Shown: positions 1 through 8,615 of the stretch, piece by piece
Numbering within the stretch: the first letter of the stretch is position 1
Layout of the letters: every line of letters starts with the position of its first letter
Assembly: GCF_014193695.1 (NCBI RefSeq)
Contig: NZ_JACHZR010000001.1
Location: forward strand, 719,309 to 783,308
Reading direction: 5' to 3'
DNA length: 64,000 nucleotides
From: Rhizobium sp. BK316
GTDB taxonomy: Bacteria > Pseudomonadota > Alphaproteobacteria > Rhizobiales > Rhizobiaceae
Translations under genes and position numbers: made by a program
Notes under the pieces: generated by a model
What the model was told of the DNA's origin: nothing
Database searches by the model: none
What the model saw: only the letters and a program-made list of their open reading frames with translations

Positions 1-453
1 CAATTCATCATGGTGGCGCGCGAGTTCAAGCTTGCCAATACCTGGGTCGCGCTCATTGTGCCGCCGCTCTTCAATTCGCTCGGCGTGCTCTTCATGCGGC
101 AATCCTTCTCCATGATGCCAAATGATCTTTTCGATGCGGCACGCGTCGAAGGCGTCAAGGAATGGCAGATTTTTCTGCGCATTGCCCTACCTCTCGCCCG
201 GCCGACCATGGCGGCACTTGCGATCATCCTCTTCCTCGCCTCCTGGAACAATTACCTCTGGCCGCTGCTCATCAATTCGAAGCCGGGCATGATGACGGCT
301 CCGGTGGCGCTCGGCGTTCTGATCGGCCTCACCAAGGTTTCCTGGGGCGGCATCATGGCGGGTGCGGTGCTTTTGACGGCACCGATCCTTGTCATCTTCG
401 TGGCTCTACAGCGTCACTTCATCGCCGGCATTGCGGCCGGCGCAATCAAATAA
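1..453 (+). CDS. Carbohydrate ABC transporter permease, MalG type (5' end cut by window)
   Basis: This is the C-terminal 150 residues of an inner-membrane permease of the binding-protein-dependent sugar transporter class (MalG/UgpE type). The frame is open from base 1, so the true start lies outside the window. The EAA loop that docks the ATPase is visible as [20 protein letters not shown], followed by hydrophobic segments and a typical MalG-like end ([13 protein letters not shown]). The stop lies 11 nt before the ATPase gene, so the two are probably co-transcribed. The substrate cannot be read from this sequence; sugar or polyol is inferred from family and from the downstream oxidoreductase. 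Confidence 0.9.
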   Translation, partial: QFIMVAREFKLANTWVALIVPPLFNSLGVLFMRQSFSMMPNDLFDAARVEGVKEWQIFLRIALPLARPTMAALAIILFLASWNNYLWPLLINSKPGMMTAPVALGVLIGLTKVSWGGIMAGAVLLTAPILVIFVALQRHFIAGIAAGAIK

Positions 454-464
454 TCGGGGAGCCC

Positions 465-1550
465 ATGGCAGAGCTTTCACTTAACAATATCGTCAAGCGC
501 TACGGTGCATTCGAAATCATCCATGGCGCCAATCTGGACGTGAGGGACGGCGAGTTCGTCGTCTTCGTCGGTCCCTCCGGCTGCGGCAAGTCCACCCTCC
601 TGCGCATGATTGCCGGTCTTGAAGACATCACCGGCGGTGAGTTGAAGATCGCCGGTCGCACCGTCAACGACGTTGAGCCGGCGGATCGCGGGATCGCCAT
701 GGTCTTCCAGTCCTACGCGCTCTATCCGCATCTAACAGTCGAGGAGAACCTGAGTTTCGGCCTGCGCATGAACGGCAATCCGAAAGCCGATACCGAACGG
801 CGCGTGCGTCATGTGGCCGAGATCCTGCAGATCACAGAACTGATGAAACGGCGGCCAAAACAGCTGTCCGGCGGCCAGCGGCAGCGCGTGGCGATCGGCC
901 GGGCCATCGTACGCGAACCACAGGTCTTCCTGTTCGACGAACCACTCTCGAACCTCGACGCGGAACTGCGCGTGCAGATGCGCGTCGAAATCTCCAGGCT
1001 GCACAAGCAGCTCGGCACGACGATGATCTATGTCACGCACGACCAGACCGAGGCGATGACGCTTGCCGACAAGATCGTCGTTCTGCGGGCCGGCAATATC
1101 GAACAGATCGGTGCGCCGCTGGACCTTTACGACGATCCGGCCAATCAGTTCGTCGCCGGCTTCGTCGGTTCGCCGAAAATGAATTTCCTCGAGGCCGAGG
1201 TGGCAGGTGTGCAGGCAGGTAAAGCAACGGTCGTGCTCACCGGCGACAAGACGGTTCGGCTGGAGGTACCGCTTGCAGACTCGTCCGTAACATCAGGCGC
1301 GGCGGTAACACTCGGCATCCGGCCCGAGCATTTCGGCGAGGCGGGCCAGGGCGAAGCGGATCTGACGGTTGCCGTCGACGTCGCAGAGCACCTCGGCAAT
1401 ACCAGCTACATCTATGCGAACTTCGGCGGCGAGCAGCTCATCATCGAGCAACCGGAATCCCGCAGCCTTGGTAAGACCGAGACGCTGACGGTGTCGCTGC
1501 CCACCACCCGCACCTTTCTGTTCGATGCCGCCGGCAAGCGGCTTCGCTAA
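465..1550 (+). CDS. Sugar ABC transporter ATPase, UgpC/MalK/MsmK type
   Basis: A 361-residue cytoplasmic ATPase that powers the preceding permease. Walker [10 protein letters not shown] is at residues 36-44, the Q-loop FQSYALYPH near 82-90, the signature LSGGQ at 134-138 and Walker B FLFDEP at 155-160, followed by SNLDAELR and the switch histidine in VTHDQTEAM. The C-terminal ~120 residues form the TOBE/MalK regulatory domain (GIRPEHFG). The frame is open further upstream, but the ATG at 465 gives the canonical family N-terminus [14 protein letters not shown] after a purine-rich GGGGAG. It belongs to the same operon as the permease and the oxidoreductase. Family assignment is secure; the substrate is not. 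Confidence 0.95.
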   Translation: MAELSLNNIVKRYGAFEIIHGANLDVRDGEFVVFVGPSGCGKSTLLRMIAGLEDITGGELKIAGRTVNDVEPADRGIAMVFQSYALYPHLTVEENLSFGLRMNGNPKADTERRVRHVAEILQITELMKRRPKQLSGGQRQRVAIGRAIVREPQVFLFDEPLSNLDAELRVQMRVEISRLHKQLGTTMIYVTHDQTEAMTLADKIVVLRAGNIEQIGAPLDLYDDPANQFVAGFVGSPKMNFLEAEVAGVQAGKATVVLTGDKTVRLEVPLADSSVTSGAAVTLGIRPEHFGEAGQGEADLTVAVDVAEHLGNTSYIYANFGGEQLIIEQPESRSLGKTETLTVSLPTTRTFLFDAAGKRLR

Positions 1551-1585
1551 CCCATCCCAGGACTGAAAGACGAAAGAGGATAGTC

Positions 1586-3589
1586 ATGACTTCAGATAAT
1601 CCAATCCGCTGGGGCATCATCGGCCCCGGCACCATCGCCCGCACCTTTGCCGATGGCGTTGCGCATTCGCGCACCGGCAAGCTGGTTGCGATCGCCACCC
1701 GCAATCCCGACAAACCGGGTCTTGCCGATGGCTTCCCGGGTGCACGCATCGTCAACGGCTATGAAGCGCTGCTGACCGACAACGAGGTCGATGCGATCTA
1801 TATCGCCACCCCGCATACCGGCCACGCTGAATGGGCCATCAAGGCGATCCGCGCCGGCAAGCATGTGCTGGTCGAAAAGCCGATCGCGCTCTCCGCCTAT
1901 GATGCCGAGGCGATCTACCACGAGGCGAAGAAGGCCGGCGTCTTTGCCGGCGAAGCCTTCATGTATCGTGTGCATCCGCAGACGGAAAAGCTGATCGAGC
2001 TGGTCAAGAGCGGCACGATCGGCGATATCCGCATCATCCGCTCCTCGTTCGGCTTCAGCATGGGCACCTACAAGCCGGAACACCGCCTGTTTGCCAATGA
2101 AACGGCCGGCGGCGGCATTCTCGATGTCGGCGGTTATCCCGTTTCCATGGCCCGGCTGATTGCCGGTGCTGCGGCCGGAAAACCCTTCCTGGAGCCGGAA
2201 AAGGTTGCTGGTGTTGCCCATCTCGGCCAGTCCGGCGTTGATGAATGGGCCTCTGCCGTCCTGAAATTCCCGAACGAAATCATTGCCGAAGTCTCATGTT
2301 CGATCATGGCGCAGCAGGACAATGTGTTGCGCATCATCGGCTCGCAGGGCCGTATCGAGGTCAAGGACTTCTGGTTCGCTTCCGGCCACAAGGGCGGTGT
2401 CGGCAAGATCGAAATCTTCAGGAACGGCGAGCAGGAGACGGTCGAGGTCAAGGAAGACCGCTGGCTCTACTCCTTCGAAGCAGATGCGGCCGGTGACGCG
2501 ATCCGCGCCGGCGAGAAGGAATTCCGTTCACCCGGCATGAGCTGGGCGGATTCGATCAACAACCTCAAAGTGCTCGACCAATGGCGCGCTTCGGTCGGTC
2601 TCGAATATGGTATCGAGAAAGCCGTCAAGCGCACTCTGAACATTGCCGGCGGCACCGTTCGACGCGGCAATTCTATTTCGAAACGGCAGATCCCCGGCAT
2701 TTCCAAGCCGGCTTCCGTCGTTACCCTCGGCTTCGAATTCTTCCCGAATTTCGCTGCCGCGTCCCTGACCCTCGACACGTTCTATGAAGCAGGCGGCAAT
2801 ATCTTCGATACGGCCTTCGTCTACGGCGGAGGCAAGACGGAGAGCATTTTCGGCGACTGGCACACCAGCCGTCAGGTGCCGCGCGAAGAGATCGTATTGA
2901 TCGGCAAGGGCGCCCACTCTCCGCTCTGCTATCCTGACATCATCAGCAAGCAGCTCGATCAATCGCTCAATCGCCTGAAGACCGATTATGTCGATATCTA
3001 TTTCATGCATCGTGACAATACCGACGTGCCTGTCGGCGAATTCGTCGATGCCATGGATGCCGAGGTCAAACGCGGCCGCATCCGCGGTATTTTCGGTGGC
3101 TCGAACTGGACGCGAGAGCGTTTCGATGAGGCGATTGCCTATGCGAAGAAGAACGGCAAGGCTGCACCTGCCACGCTTTCCAACAACTTCTCGCTGGCCG
3201 AAATGCTCGATCCGATCTGGGCCGGCTGCGTGGCCGCCTCTGACGATGAGTGGAAGACGTGGCTGAACGAAAAGCAGATCCCGAACTTCGCATGGTCGAG
3301 CCAGGGCCGCGGTTTCTTCACCGACCGGGCCGGACGCGACAAGCGTGACGACGAGGAGATCGTGCGTTGCTGGTATTCGGACCGCAACTTCGGACGGCGT
3401 GACCGGGCAATCGAGCTTGCCAAGAAGCTTGGCAGACATCCGATCCACATCGCGCTTGCCTATGTCATCGCCCAGCCCTTCCCGGTTATTCCGCTCATTG
3501 GACCACGCACGATCGCCGAACTCGAAGACAGCCTCTCGGCGCTGGATATCAAGCTGACACCCGAACAGGTGGCGTGGCTGGAGGGCTGA
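1586..3589 (+). CDS. Gfo/Idh/MocA oxidoreductase fused to aldo/keto reductase
   Basis: A 667-residue two-domain protein. Residues 1-~350 form a Gfo/Idh/MocA dehydrogenase: the dinucleotide fold (IIGPGTIA, residues 11-18), the catalytic-lysine motif EKPI (97-100, Lys98), AGEAFMYRVHP (121-131) and GGGILDVGGYPV (175-186). Residues ~360-667 form an aldo/keto reductase with an apparently intact catalytic tetrad: Asp408 (NIFDTAF), Tyr413 (VYGGG), Lys441 (LIGKGAHS) and His475 (FMHRDN). Both halves look complete, with a short linker near 345-370 and no internal stop or frame change. It probably oxidises and reduces the sugar imported by the adjacent transporter, possibly recycling NAD(P)H between domains; that coupling is inference. 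The start has AGAGGA upstream. A terminator follows. Confidence 0.88.
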   Translation: MTSDNPIRWGIIGPGTIARTFADGVAHSRTGKLVAIATRNPDKPGLADGFPGARIVNGYEALLTDNEVDAIYIATPHTGHAEWAIKAIRAGKHVLVEKPIALSAYDAEAIYHEAKKAGVFAGEAFMYRVHPQTEKLIELVKSGTIGDIRIIRSSFGFSMGTYKPEHRLFANETAGGGILDVGGYPVSMARLIAGAAAGKPFLEPEKVAGVAHLGQSGVDEWASAVLKFPNEIIAEVSCSIMAQQDNVLRIIGSQGRIEVKDFWFASGHKGGVGKIEIFRNGEQETVEVKEDRWLYSFEADAAGDAIRAGEKEFRSPGMSWADSINNLKVLDQWRASVGLEYGIEKAVKRTLNIAGGTVRRGNSISKRQIPGISKPASVVTLGFEFFPNFAAASLTLDTFYEAGGNIFDTAFVYGGGKTESIFGDWHTSRQVPREEIVLIGKGAHSPLCYPDIISKQLDQSLNRLKTDYVDIYFMHRDNTDVPVGEFVDAMDAEVKRGRIRGIFGGSNWTRERFDEAIAYAKKNGKAAPATLSNNFSLAEMLDPIWAGCVAASDDEWKTWLNEKQIPNFAWSSQGRGFFTDRAGRDKRDDEEIVRCWYSDRNFGRRDRAIELAKKLGRHPIHIALAYVIAQPFPVIPLIGPRTIAELEDSLSALDIKLTPEQVAWLEG

Positions 3590-3617
3590 TTGCCTCCCCC
3601 AGAGAGTATGTGATGAG

Positions 3618-3648
3618 AAGCGGCAGGCCTGCGTGCCTGCCGCTTTTC
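3618..3648 (+). terminator. Rho-independent terminator of sugar operon
   Basis: An 11-bp perfect stem (3618-3628 with 3635-3645) and a 6-nt loop are followed by TTTTCTG. It lies 29 nt after the oxidoreductase stop and should end the transcript. Confidence 0.85.
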
Positions 3649-3759
3649 TGTTGCGCGACGGAGTAATCACGAACGACAACTAATCCGTCGGTGTTGCATT
3701 CTCGCCATTGCCCTCAACCATAGGTCATCTAATGTGAGGCTGCACCAGGGAGCAAGGCG

Positions 3760-3978
3760 ATGACGCGAACGGTTTGGCCGAAGGAAGCGCTGACGTCGGA
3801 GGCGATGAACTTTCTCGACGGCATTCACCAGGAATGGTGCTCGACCGCTCGTTGCCGCCGTGACAGCGACTTGGGAATGGCAAGGGCTAAAGCGCTTATC
3901 GACTGGTTTGAATTCGGCGTGCGGGATCGCGACGAACTGCTGGGTCTGCTGTCGGAAGATTTTTCCGGTGCCGCCTGA
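3760..3978 (+). CDS. Small hypothetical protein
   Basis: A 72-residue acidic protein beginning MTRTVWPKEALTSEAMNFLD. A GGGAGCAAGG stretch just upstream of the ATG is a reasonable ribosome-binding site. It has no membrane segment or recognisable motif; the pattern of aromatic and charged residues (QEWCSTARCRRD, LIDWFEFGVRDRDELL) suggests a small helical cytosolic protein. I do not recognise a family. It stands alone between a terminator and the next gene. Coding is supported by composition and the ribosome-binding site, not by homology I can name. Confidence 0.5.
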   Translation: MTRTVWPKEALTSEAMNFLDGIHQEWCSTARCRRDSDLGMARAKALIDWFEFGVRDRDELLGLLSEDFSGAA

Positions 3979-4042
3979 GGTCCCACTTGTTTTTACCGCA
4001 TTGGCTCTACCTCATTCTGAACAATGTTCGGAGGAGAGACCC

Positions 4043-4417
4043 TTGCGTAAACGTTTAGTATTATTCGCCATTGTCCTGTTTCCGGCGGCAGCTTTCGCGC
4101 AATCCCCCGATCTCGAGGCGACCTGCCAGGCAGTTGCCAAGGGCTTCTTCATGATGGAACAGCTTTCGATCGGCTCCGTGCAGTCCTTTCCGGAACTCAA
4201 GCCGCCGGGTGTGCGGATGACTTACTCCACCCGGGCGGGAACCGCTCCGGGTGACATGACGGATACGTTTGAATGCGAATTCGACAAGGCCGACAAGCCG
4301 CATCATCTGGTGCGGTTCTGCGTGTCGAATACCTGTTATTCGCCGAATGAAGACGATAGCGACCGAAAGCGCCGCTTCGAGGAGGCACGCATTCTGCTCG
4401 AGCGAGCGGAAAAATAA
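4043..4417 (+). CDS. Small exported hypothetical protein
   Basis: A 124-residue protein. I chose TTG at 4043 because GAGGAGAG stands just upstream and the product then begins with a clean signal peptide (LRKRLVLFAIVLFPAAAFAQ, cleavage after AFA). A longer reading from 3860 would bury this signal inside the protein and overlap the previous gene. The mature part has four cysteines (TC, FEC, FC, NTC), consistent with disulfides in the periplasm. The end is charged and helical (DRKRRFEEARILLERAEK). No family recognised; a periplasmic location is inferred from the signal peptide. Confidence 0.65.
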   Translation: MRKRLVLFAIVLFPAAAFAQSPDLEATCQAVAKGFFMMEQLSIGSVQSFPELKPPGVRMTYSTRAGTAPGDMTDTFECEFDKADKPHHLVRFCVSNTCYSPNEDDSDRKRRFEEARILLERAEK

Positions 4418-4432
4418 TCTACCTATACGCGA

Positions 4433-4660
4433 CTAGCGACGTGAGTGAATATCGCCGCTCTCACCTGCACCTTGCAGCAGAGCGGCATCGTCGCGATCAT
4501 CCTCGTCGATCAATTCCTGCAATGTCTCATGTTCCTCGTCTTCGCTGAATTCATCAGATGCCTGCAGCCAATGGCGAAGCGCATTCCCTTCCGGACGGCC
4601 TTCCTGCTCCCAGATCTCGTAGGCGCGCTGACGAATTGCTTCTTCCTTGTCCCTGGCCAT
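4433..4660 (-). CDS. DUF2934 family small protein
   Basis: A 75-residue protein beginning MARDKEEAIRQRAYEIWEQE. It carries the DUF2934 core: an R-A-Y-x-I-W-E-x-E-G-R/P-x-G sequence followed by HWLQA. The tail is strongly acidic (EFSEDEEHETLQELIDEDDRDD). The start is set by GGAGGTAGC just upstream of the ATG; a longer frame to 4816 has no such support. DUF2934 proteins are common small cytosolic proteins of rhizobia with no established function. It converges with the exported protein ending at 4417. Confidence 0.75.
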   Translation of the reverse strand: MARDKEEAIRQRAYEIWEQEGRPEGNALRHWLQASDEFSEDEEHETLQELIDEDDRDDAALLQGAGESGDIHSRR

Positions 4661-4843
4661 CGTGCTACCTCCAATCTCCGCATCGTCGCCGGCATGGCTT
4701 CTCAGCGAGCGGTTTGCGCCCGGCGGTTGGAGCGCTGGCGTTGTCTGCACCCATGGCGTATCTCCTTTGCTCAGAAACACGACAATCCGTCCGATGTTCC
4801 GCCGCATAGGCGGCAATGGAGAACACGATCGAGACGGAGATCG

Positions 4844-4868
4844 GTGGCCCCATCCTCAGAGGGGCCAC
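4844..4868. other. Intergenic hairpin after siderophore reductase gene
   Basis: Perfect 8-bp inverted repeat (GTGGCCCC at 4844-4851, GGGGCCAC at 4861-4868) with a 9-nt loop. It lies 46 bp downstream of the minus-strand stop at 4914 and could be a terminator, but no T-run follows. Confidence 0.45.
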
Positions 4869-4913
4869 TCCGGGAGCGATGGGCAGAAGCGCTTGAACAC
4901 CATCACTTCGCTG

Positions 4914-5690
4914 CTATCCGAACTTCTCGGTCGTATCCGCCTTACCCTTGACCCAATAGCCTGATGCCTTGATCCAGCTAAGCGGATATCCGCGATCTTC
5001 GGTGAGATAAGAGCGGATTGCCCGCACCACCGACGCCTCAGCCGCGATCCAGACGAATGTCTGGGAAACGATGTCGATCTCTGCCAAAGCAGCGATCAGC
5101 GGTTCGGCATTCGTCGCATCGGAGAGAGGACGGTAAACCCAGCGCATCATGAGCGTTGCAGCCGTCTCGAACGACTGCTGCTCTTGCGGGTCTGCGACCG
5201 CGGCGATTGTCATAATCGTCGTTTCAGCCGAGCTCTCCTCAATTCGCCGACCAATGGCGGGCAAAGCCGTCTCATCGCCGATCAGAAGCCACCTGTTCAC
5301 TGTACCGGCGACAACGGCCGAACCACGCGGGCCACCGATTTCAAGAGGCGTGCCGACGCGGGCGTCGATTGCCCATTGCGTGACGGGACCCGCCTCATGC
5401 AAAGCGAAATCGATGGTCAGACTACGAGCTGCGTTGTCGTAGCGACGCGGGGTGTAATCGCGACGTTCCTCGGCGCCATCGGTACCGGGCACGATGATCT
5501 TGATATGGTCGTCGGGTGCCAGGCTCGTGAAATCGGCGAGATCTTCGCCCTTCAGCACGATGCGTCGCATGCCAGGCGTGATATCCGTCACGCTCTCGAC
5601 CGTCAGGGAGCGGCGGCGCAATTCATGGCGGACCCGCTCGATTGAGGGCGCAGGGAACGGGTGATCTGTGGATTGCTTGTTATCCATCAT
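4914..5690 (-). CDS. Siderophore-interacting protein, FAD-dependent ferric-siderophore reductase-like
   Basis: A 258-residue cytoplasmic flavoprotein of the ViuB/SIP family, which reduces imported ferric-siderophore to release Fe(II). The N-terminal half holds the FAD-binding signature RDYTPR (residues 77-82) inside a beta-barrel (MRRIVLKGEDL, HIKIIVP). The C-terminal half is the NAD(P)H-binding domain, with the SIP-typical GDETALPAIGRR, FVWIAAEASVVRAIR and a final KASGYWVKG. The start at 5690 follows AAGGAC; a longer frame to 5750 lacks a ribosome site. It stands apart from the siderophore operon at 7.5-12.5 kb, which has its own distinct SIP, so the two may serve different siderophores. Confidence 0.88.
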   Translation of the reverse strand: MMDNKQSTDHPFPAPSIERVRHELRRRSLTVESVTDITPGMRRIVLKGEDLADFTSLAPDDHIKIIVPGTDGAEERRDYTPRRYDNAARSLTIDFALHEAGPVTQWAIDARVGTPLEIGGPRGSAVVAGTVNRWLLIGDETALPAIGRRIEESSAETTIMTIAAVADPQEQQSFETAATLMMRWVYRPLSDATNAEPLIAALAEIDIVSQTFVWIAAEASVVRAIRSYLTEDRGYPLSWIKASGYWVKGKADTTEKFG

Positions 5691-6005
5691 GTCCTTCCGG
5701 GGCTTCGGGAAACGATCCGCAGGACACAGTCGCGCAGATCGAAACCGCAAAGCTGTTCGATCATACGCGTTGAGTGACGTTAACGCTTACGTGGCCGGAT
5801 CGCATCCGGCCAATGACGGCCTTCTTTAGCGAAGGCTGGAGCGCCGCGCAATGAAAAACTTGAGTTTTAATCTCCATTTTTTGAGGCTGCCCAAACACCA
5901 AATCCGACCCGTAACCCTAAAGTTGTCGGATGCACGTTTTTCACACGCGATCGGTATGGTTCTTGCAACGTTACCAATATCCTTACGTTGGGGAGACCAA
6001 GTGTA
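5691..6005. other. Divergent intergenic region with small hairpin
   Basis: No gene seen. It must hold the promoters of the reductase (leftward) and the DUF982 gene (rightward). A perfect 7-bp hairpin, GGCCGGA at 5793-5799 and TCCGGCC at 5805-5811 with a 5-nt loop, is the clearest structure. I found no TGA-N9-TCA iron box here. Confidence 0.5.
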
Positions 6006-6269
6006 ATGGAATGGAACATATACGAGCGCTTTCCGCCTCTGGTGCTGATGTTGGGTGGCCGGGAAAAATACAGAGTCCTCAGAACGTTGAGAGACGCCGC
6101 TGAGGTTTTGATAGCGGACTGGCCATCCGAGGACGGCGAGGAATATGTCGTGGCCGTCAAGGCCTGCGTCGATGCCATCACTGGGCAGATCGATGTCAGC
6201 GAACTGCAGGATGCCATTCGCCGTGCGGCTGCCGAAGCAGGCATTGCGATCCTGACGGTTGTGCACTGA
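6006..6269 (+). CDS. DUF982 family small protein
   Basis: An 87-residue protein of the DUF982 family, small proteins largely confined to Rhizobiales with no assigned biochemical role. The family pattern is visible: a hydrophobic start (PPLVLMLGGREKYRVLRTLRD), A-x-x-L-I-x-x-W-P near residue 40, then A-V-K-A-C-V-D-A-I-T-G and a C-terminal A-A-x-E-A-G-I. I used the ATG at 6006; a TTG at 5988 is in frame but less likely. It is monocistronic. Confidence 0.8.
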   Translation: MEWNIYERFPPLVLMLGGREKYRVLRTLRDAAEVLIADWPSEDGEEYVVAVKACVDAITGQIDVSELQDAIRRAAAEAGIAILTVVH

Positions 6270-6361
6270 AGCTCGTCGCCCCCGGCCAAGACCGCGGGCG
6301 ACGAAGGAAGCTTGCCGTCTTGCCTGAAAACCGCGACGATGTCGTCAGGCAAGGTTTGGCG

Positions 6362-7291
6362 ATGATGAGATGCGGCAGAGTCTTGATGGCTGCGGTGCTG
6401 ATTTCCGCAGTATGGGCTGCGGCAGCGCCTGCGATCGGCGCTGCCGAGCCGTCCGCTCCAGAAGCGGCTTGCCTTTACCAGGGTGACGCTGGTGACGGGC
6501 AAACGCTCTGCATCCGAAAAGATCACTTCAATGCCGATCTCTGCGCCGTCATGGACCGTTTCGCAGCGATCCATAACATTCCATCTGCCTTCCTCGCCCG
6601 CCTGATCTGGCGCGAAAGCCTGTTTCGCCCGGAAGCGGTCAGCCCCAAGGGCGCGGAGGGTATTGCGCAGTTCATGCCGGGCACCGCCCGCTTGAGAGAG
6701 CTGGAAAACAGCTTCGATGTCGTTCAGGCGCTGAAAGCCTCTTCCCGCTATCTCGACGAACTCAGGCTTCGTTTTGGCAATCTCGGGCTTGCGGCGGCCG
6801 CCTATAATGCGGGCGAGTCCGGTCTCGGCCGGTTTCTCTCCTCCGGCCGCCTGCCGATCGAGACCCGCGACTATGTTTTCGCAATCACCGGCCAGACCGT
6901 CGAAACCTGGCGGGACAGCCCTCCGGAGACCGCCGCTCCGGACCTGCGGGACGGAATGCCATTCCGGGAGGCATGTGTGGCGCTCGCCGAAACGCGGCAG
7001 ATGAACGAGCCCGTCCTGACCGGATCGGCCGACTGGGCGCCCTGGGGCGTGCAGCTTGCCGCCCACTATAATCCGTCCGTCGCGGACCGGCTCTTCACGG
7101 TATCGGTGGCAAAGCTTCCCGAACCACTGAATGCGGAGCGCGCGGTGATCGTGCGGCAGAGAGGCGGAAATTTCGGATACCGGCCACGCTATGCTGCAAG
7201 AATCGGCAGAGAGACGCGTGCCGAGGCGACCAAGCTCTGCAGCACGATACGCGCTGCCGGCGTTGCCTGCACGGTCTTCAGAAATCGCTGA
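6362..7291 (+). CDS. Periplasmic lytic transglycosylase (SLT domain)
   Basis: A 309-residue exported murein hydrolase. A signal peptide (VLMAAVLISAVWAAAAPAIGA) is followed by an SLT domain: the catalytic glutamate is Glu85 in LIWRESLFRP, then SPKGAEGIAQFMPGTA, and the substrate-groove AAAYNAGESGLGRFL. After ~residue 180 comes a linker, and the C-terminal ~75 residues (FTVSVAKL ... TRAEATKLCSTIRAAGVACTVFR) resemble a SPOR-like peptidoglycan-binding fold. It should cleave glycan strands with formation of 1,6-anhydro ends. I placed the start at the first ATG after AAGG; a TTG at 6320 is possible. Confidence 0.87.
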   Translation: MMRCGRVLMAAVLISAVWAAAAPAIGAAEPSAPEAACLYQGDAGDGQTLCIRKDHFNADLCAVMDRFAAIHNIPSAFLARLIWRESLFRPEAVSPKGAEGIAQFMPGTARLRELENSFDVVQALKASSRYLDELRLRFGNLGLAAAAYNAGESGLGRFLSSGRLPIETRDYVFAITGQTVETWRDSPPETAAPDLRDGMPFREACVALAETRQMNEPVLTGSADWAPWGVQLAAHYNPSVADRLFTVSVAKLPEPLNAERAVIVRQRGGNFGYRPRYAARIGRETRAEATKLCSTIRAAGVACTVFRNR

Positions 7292-7386
7292 TTGCGAAAC
7301 CCATCCCGGATCGACCTACCCGACTGTTTAGTAACGGAGCGCCATCCGGCGCTGCCAGGTTTGGGGGCTGACATCAAGGGATCGAG

Positions 7387-7554
7387 ATGATCAAAACGGC
7401 CGAACCTGCCAACAAGCCTGCAGACACCGAAAGCGCCGAGCAGGAGCAGGACGACTTTCTTGAGGAGTCGCTTGAAGAGACATTTTCGGCAAGCGATCCT
7501 ATAGCGCCCGGCCACACTTCCCGGGAGCCGTCAAAGGATGCATCCTCACGCTAG
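7387..7554 (+). CDS. Small acidic protein with ESLEETFSASDP motif
   Basis: A 55-residue protein that starts MIKTAEPANKPADTE and ends SKDASSR. The core EESLEETFSASDPIAP matches a recurring (L/E)EETFPASDP-type motif found in many tiny alphaproteobacterial proteins of unknown function. It is highly acidic with no hydrophobic segment, so probably soluble and disordered. AAGGGATCGAG precedes the ATG. Its stop converges with that of the reductase gene on the other strand, the two sharing the four bases CTAG at 7551-7554. Its short length makes it easy to miss. Confidence 0.65.
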   Translation: MIKTAEPANKPADTESAEQEQDDFLEESLEETFSASDPIAPGHTSREPSKDASSR

Positions 7555-8615
7555 CCGGCTTCCCGTTCCCAGTACCAGGCGACATACATGCTTTTCCTAT
7601 CGTGCCGGCGGGATTTCAGATAGGTGCGCATGGCGCGCACATCCTCCTTTTCGCAGGCAAACCAAACGAAGGTTTCACCCTCGGTTGCGGCAATCGCCTG
7701 TTTAGCTTCCTCCAGCAGAACGCCCTTGGCGTCCTTGGCATAATCCCGGCGGTGCAACCAGCGCACCTCGAGCGAGCCTGCCGAGTATAGTCGCTGTTCT
7801 TCCGCCTCGTCAGCCACCTCGATGATTGCCTGCAGCCGCGTACCCGCTGGTACTTCCTCGGCGATGCGGGCGATGGCGGGAAGCGCGCTTTCATCGCCTG
7901 CAAGCAGGATGGACTGCGCCACCGGAAGATTGCCGCCACCGGGGCCGAGCAGAGCCACCCGTTGACCGGGCTCGGCATCGCGGGCGAAACCGGCGCCGGG
8001 CGTTTTGATGCCAAGGGTCGAATGCTGCAGGAAGTCGATCCAGAGTTCGCGTTTTCCGACGTTGACGGTACGGATCGTATAGACACGCACCAGAAGCTCG
8101 TCTTCGCCTTCGGGCCAAGCAACGCGGCCATCGGCGCGCAGTCCTGGCCAGACCGGCGTCCTGCCCTTCGGCGGCACGAGCAGGCGCACATGCATGTCGC
8201 CGCCGATGAACGGGGTGACATCGGCGCAGGCGAATTTCACCCGGCGCATATTTGGCGTCACGTCCTCTGCGGAAATGACGGTCACCTCATGAATGTTCGG
8301 CAATACGGCAAGCGATGCAGGATCGGACCAGGCGAGCTCCAGCGGATCTTCGCCGGCGAAATAGAAGAGATGCTCGGCAAGCATCGTGCGGCTCATCTGC
8401 AACGCCGCCTCCGTCGAACAGGAAAGCTCGATCAGCAGCTTGCGGTCCTGAATACGGATCTCGGCAGTGCCGGCTTTGCTCTTGAGAAGCGCAAGGTCGC
8501 CGCTCAGCTGCACCTCCGCATGTTCGACGAAGTGCTCGCAGATTTCGCCGAACATGGCAGCCGCATCTCTGGGAAGCGCGACACCCGAGAGCTTGAATTC
8601 CTGAGCGATGGTCAT
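7551..8615 (-). CDS. DUF2218 + siderophore-interacting protein (ferric-siderophore reductase)
   Basis: A 354-residue protein. Residues ~10-95 are a DUF2218-type domain. Residues ~105-350 are the SIP flavoreductase, with the FAD motif RVYTIR at 177-182, GPGGGNLP, the pyridine-nucleotide region LLAGDESALPAIARI and the family end MYVAWYWEREAG. It should reduce the siderophore-bound iron delivered by the ABC transporter encoded just upstream. It is the last gene of the five-gene operon; its ATG overlaps the ATPase stop by 4 nt. It differs from the SIP at 4914-5690, which lacks the DUF2218 part. Confidence 0.9.
   Translation of the reverse strand: MTIAQEFKLSGVALPRDAAAMFGEICEHFVEHAEVQLSGDLALLKSKAGTAEIRIQDRKLLIELSCSTEAALQMSRTMLAEHLFYFAGEDPLELAWSDPASLAVLPNIHEVTVISAEDVTPNMRRVKFACADVTPFIGGDMHVRLLVPPKGRTPVWPGLRADGRVAWPEGEDELLVRVYTIRTVNVGKRELWIDFLQHSTLGIKTPGAGFARDAEPGQRVALLGPGGGNLPVAQSILLAGDESALPAIARIAEEVPAGTRLQAIIEVADEAEEQRLYSAGSLEVRWLHRRDYAKDAKGVLLEEAKQAIAATEGETFVWFACEKEDVRAMRTYLKSRRHDRKSMYVAWYWEREAG

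Noticed and set aside
2528..3679. A 383-codon minus-strand frame
   Set aside because: Antisense to the aldo/keto reductase domain and crossing the terminator hairpin; no motifs or ribosome site.
5691..6005. Iron box upstream of the stand-alone reductase
   Set aside because: Checked the TGA triplets I could find in this interval; none is followed by TCA after nine bases, so iron control of this gene is not supported by sequence.
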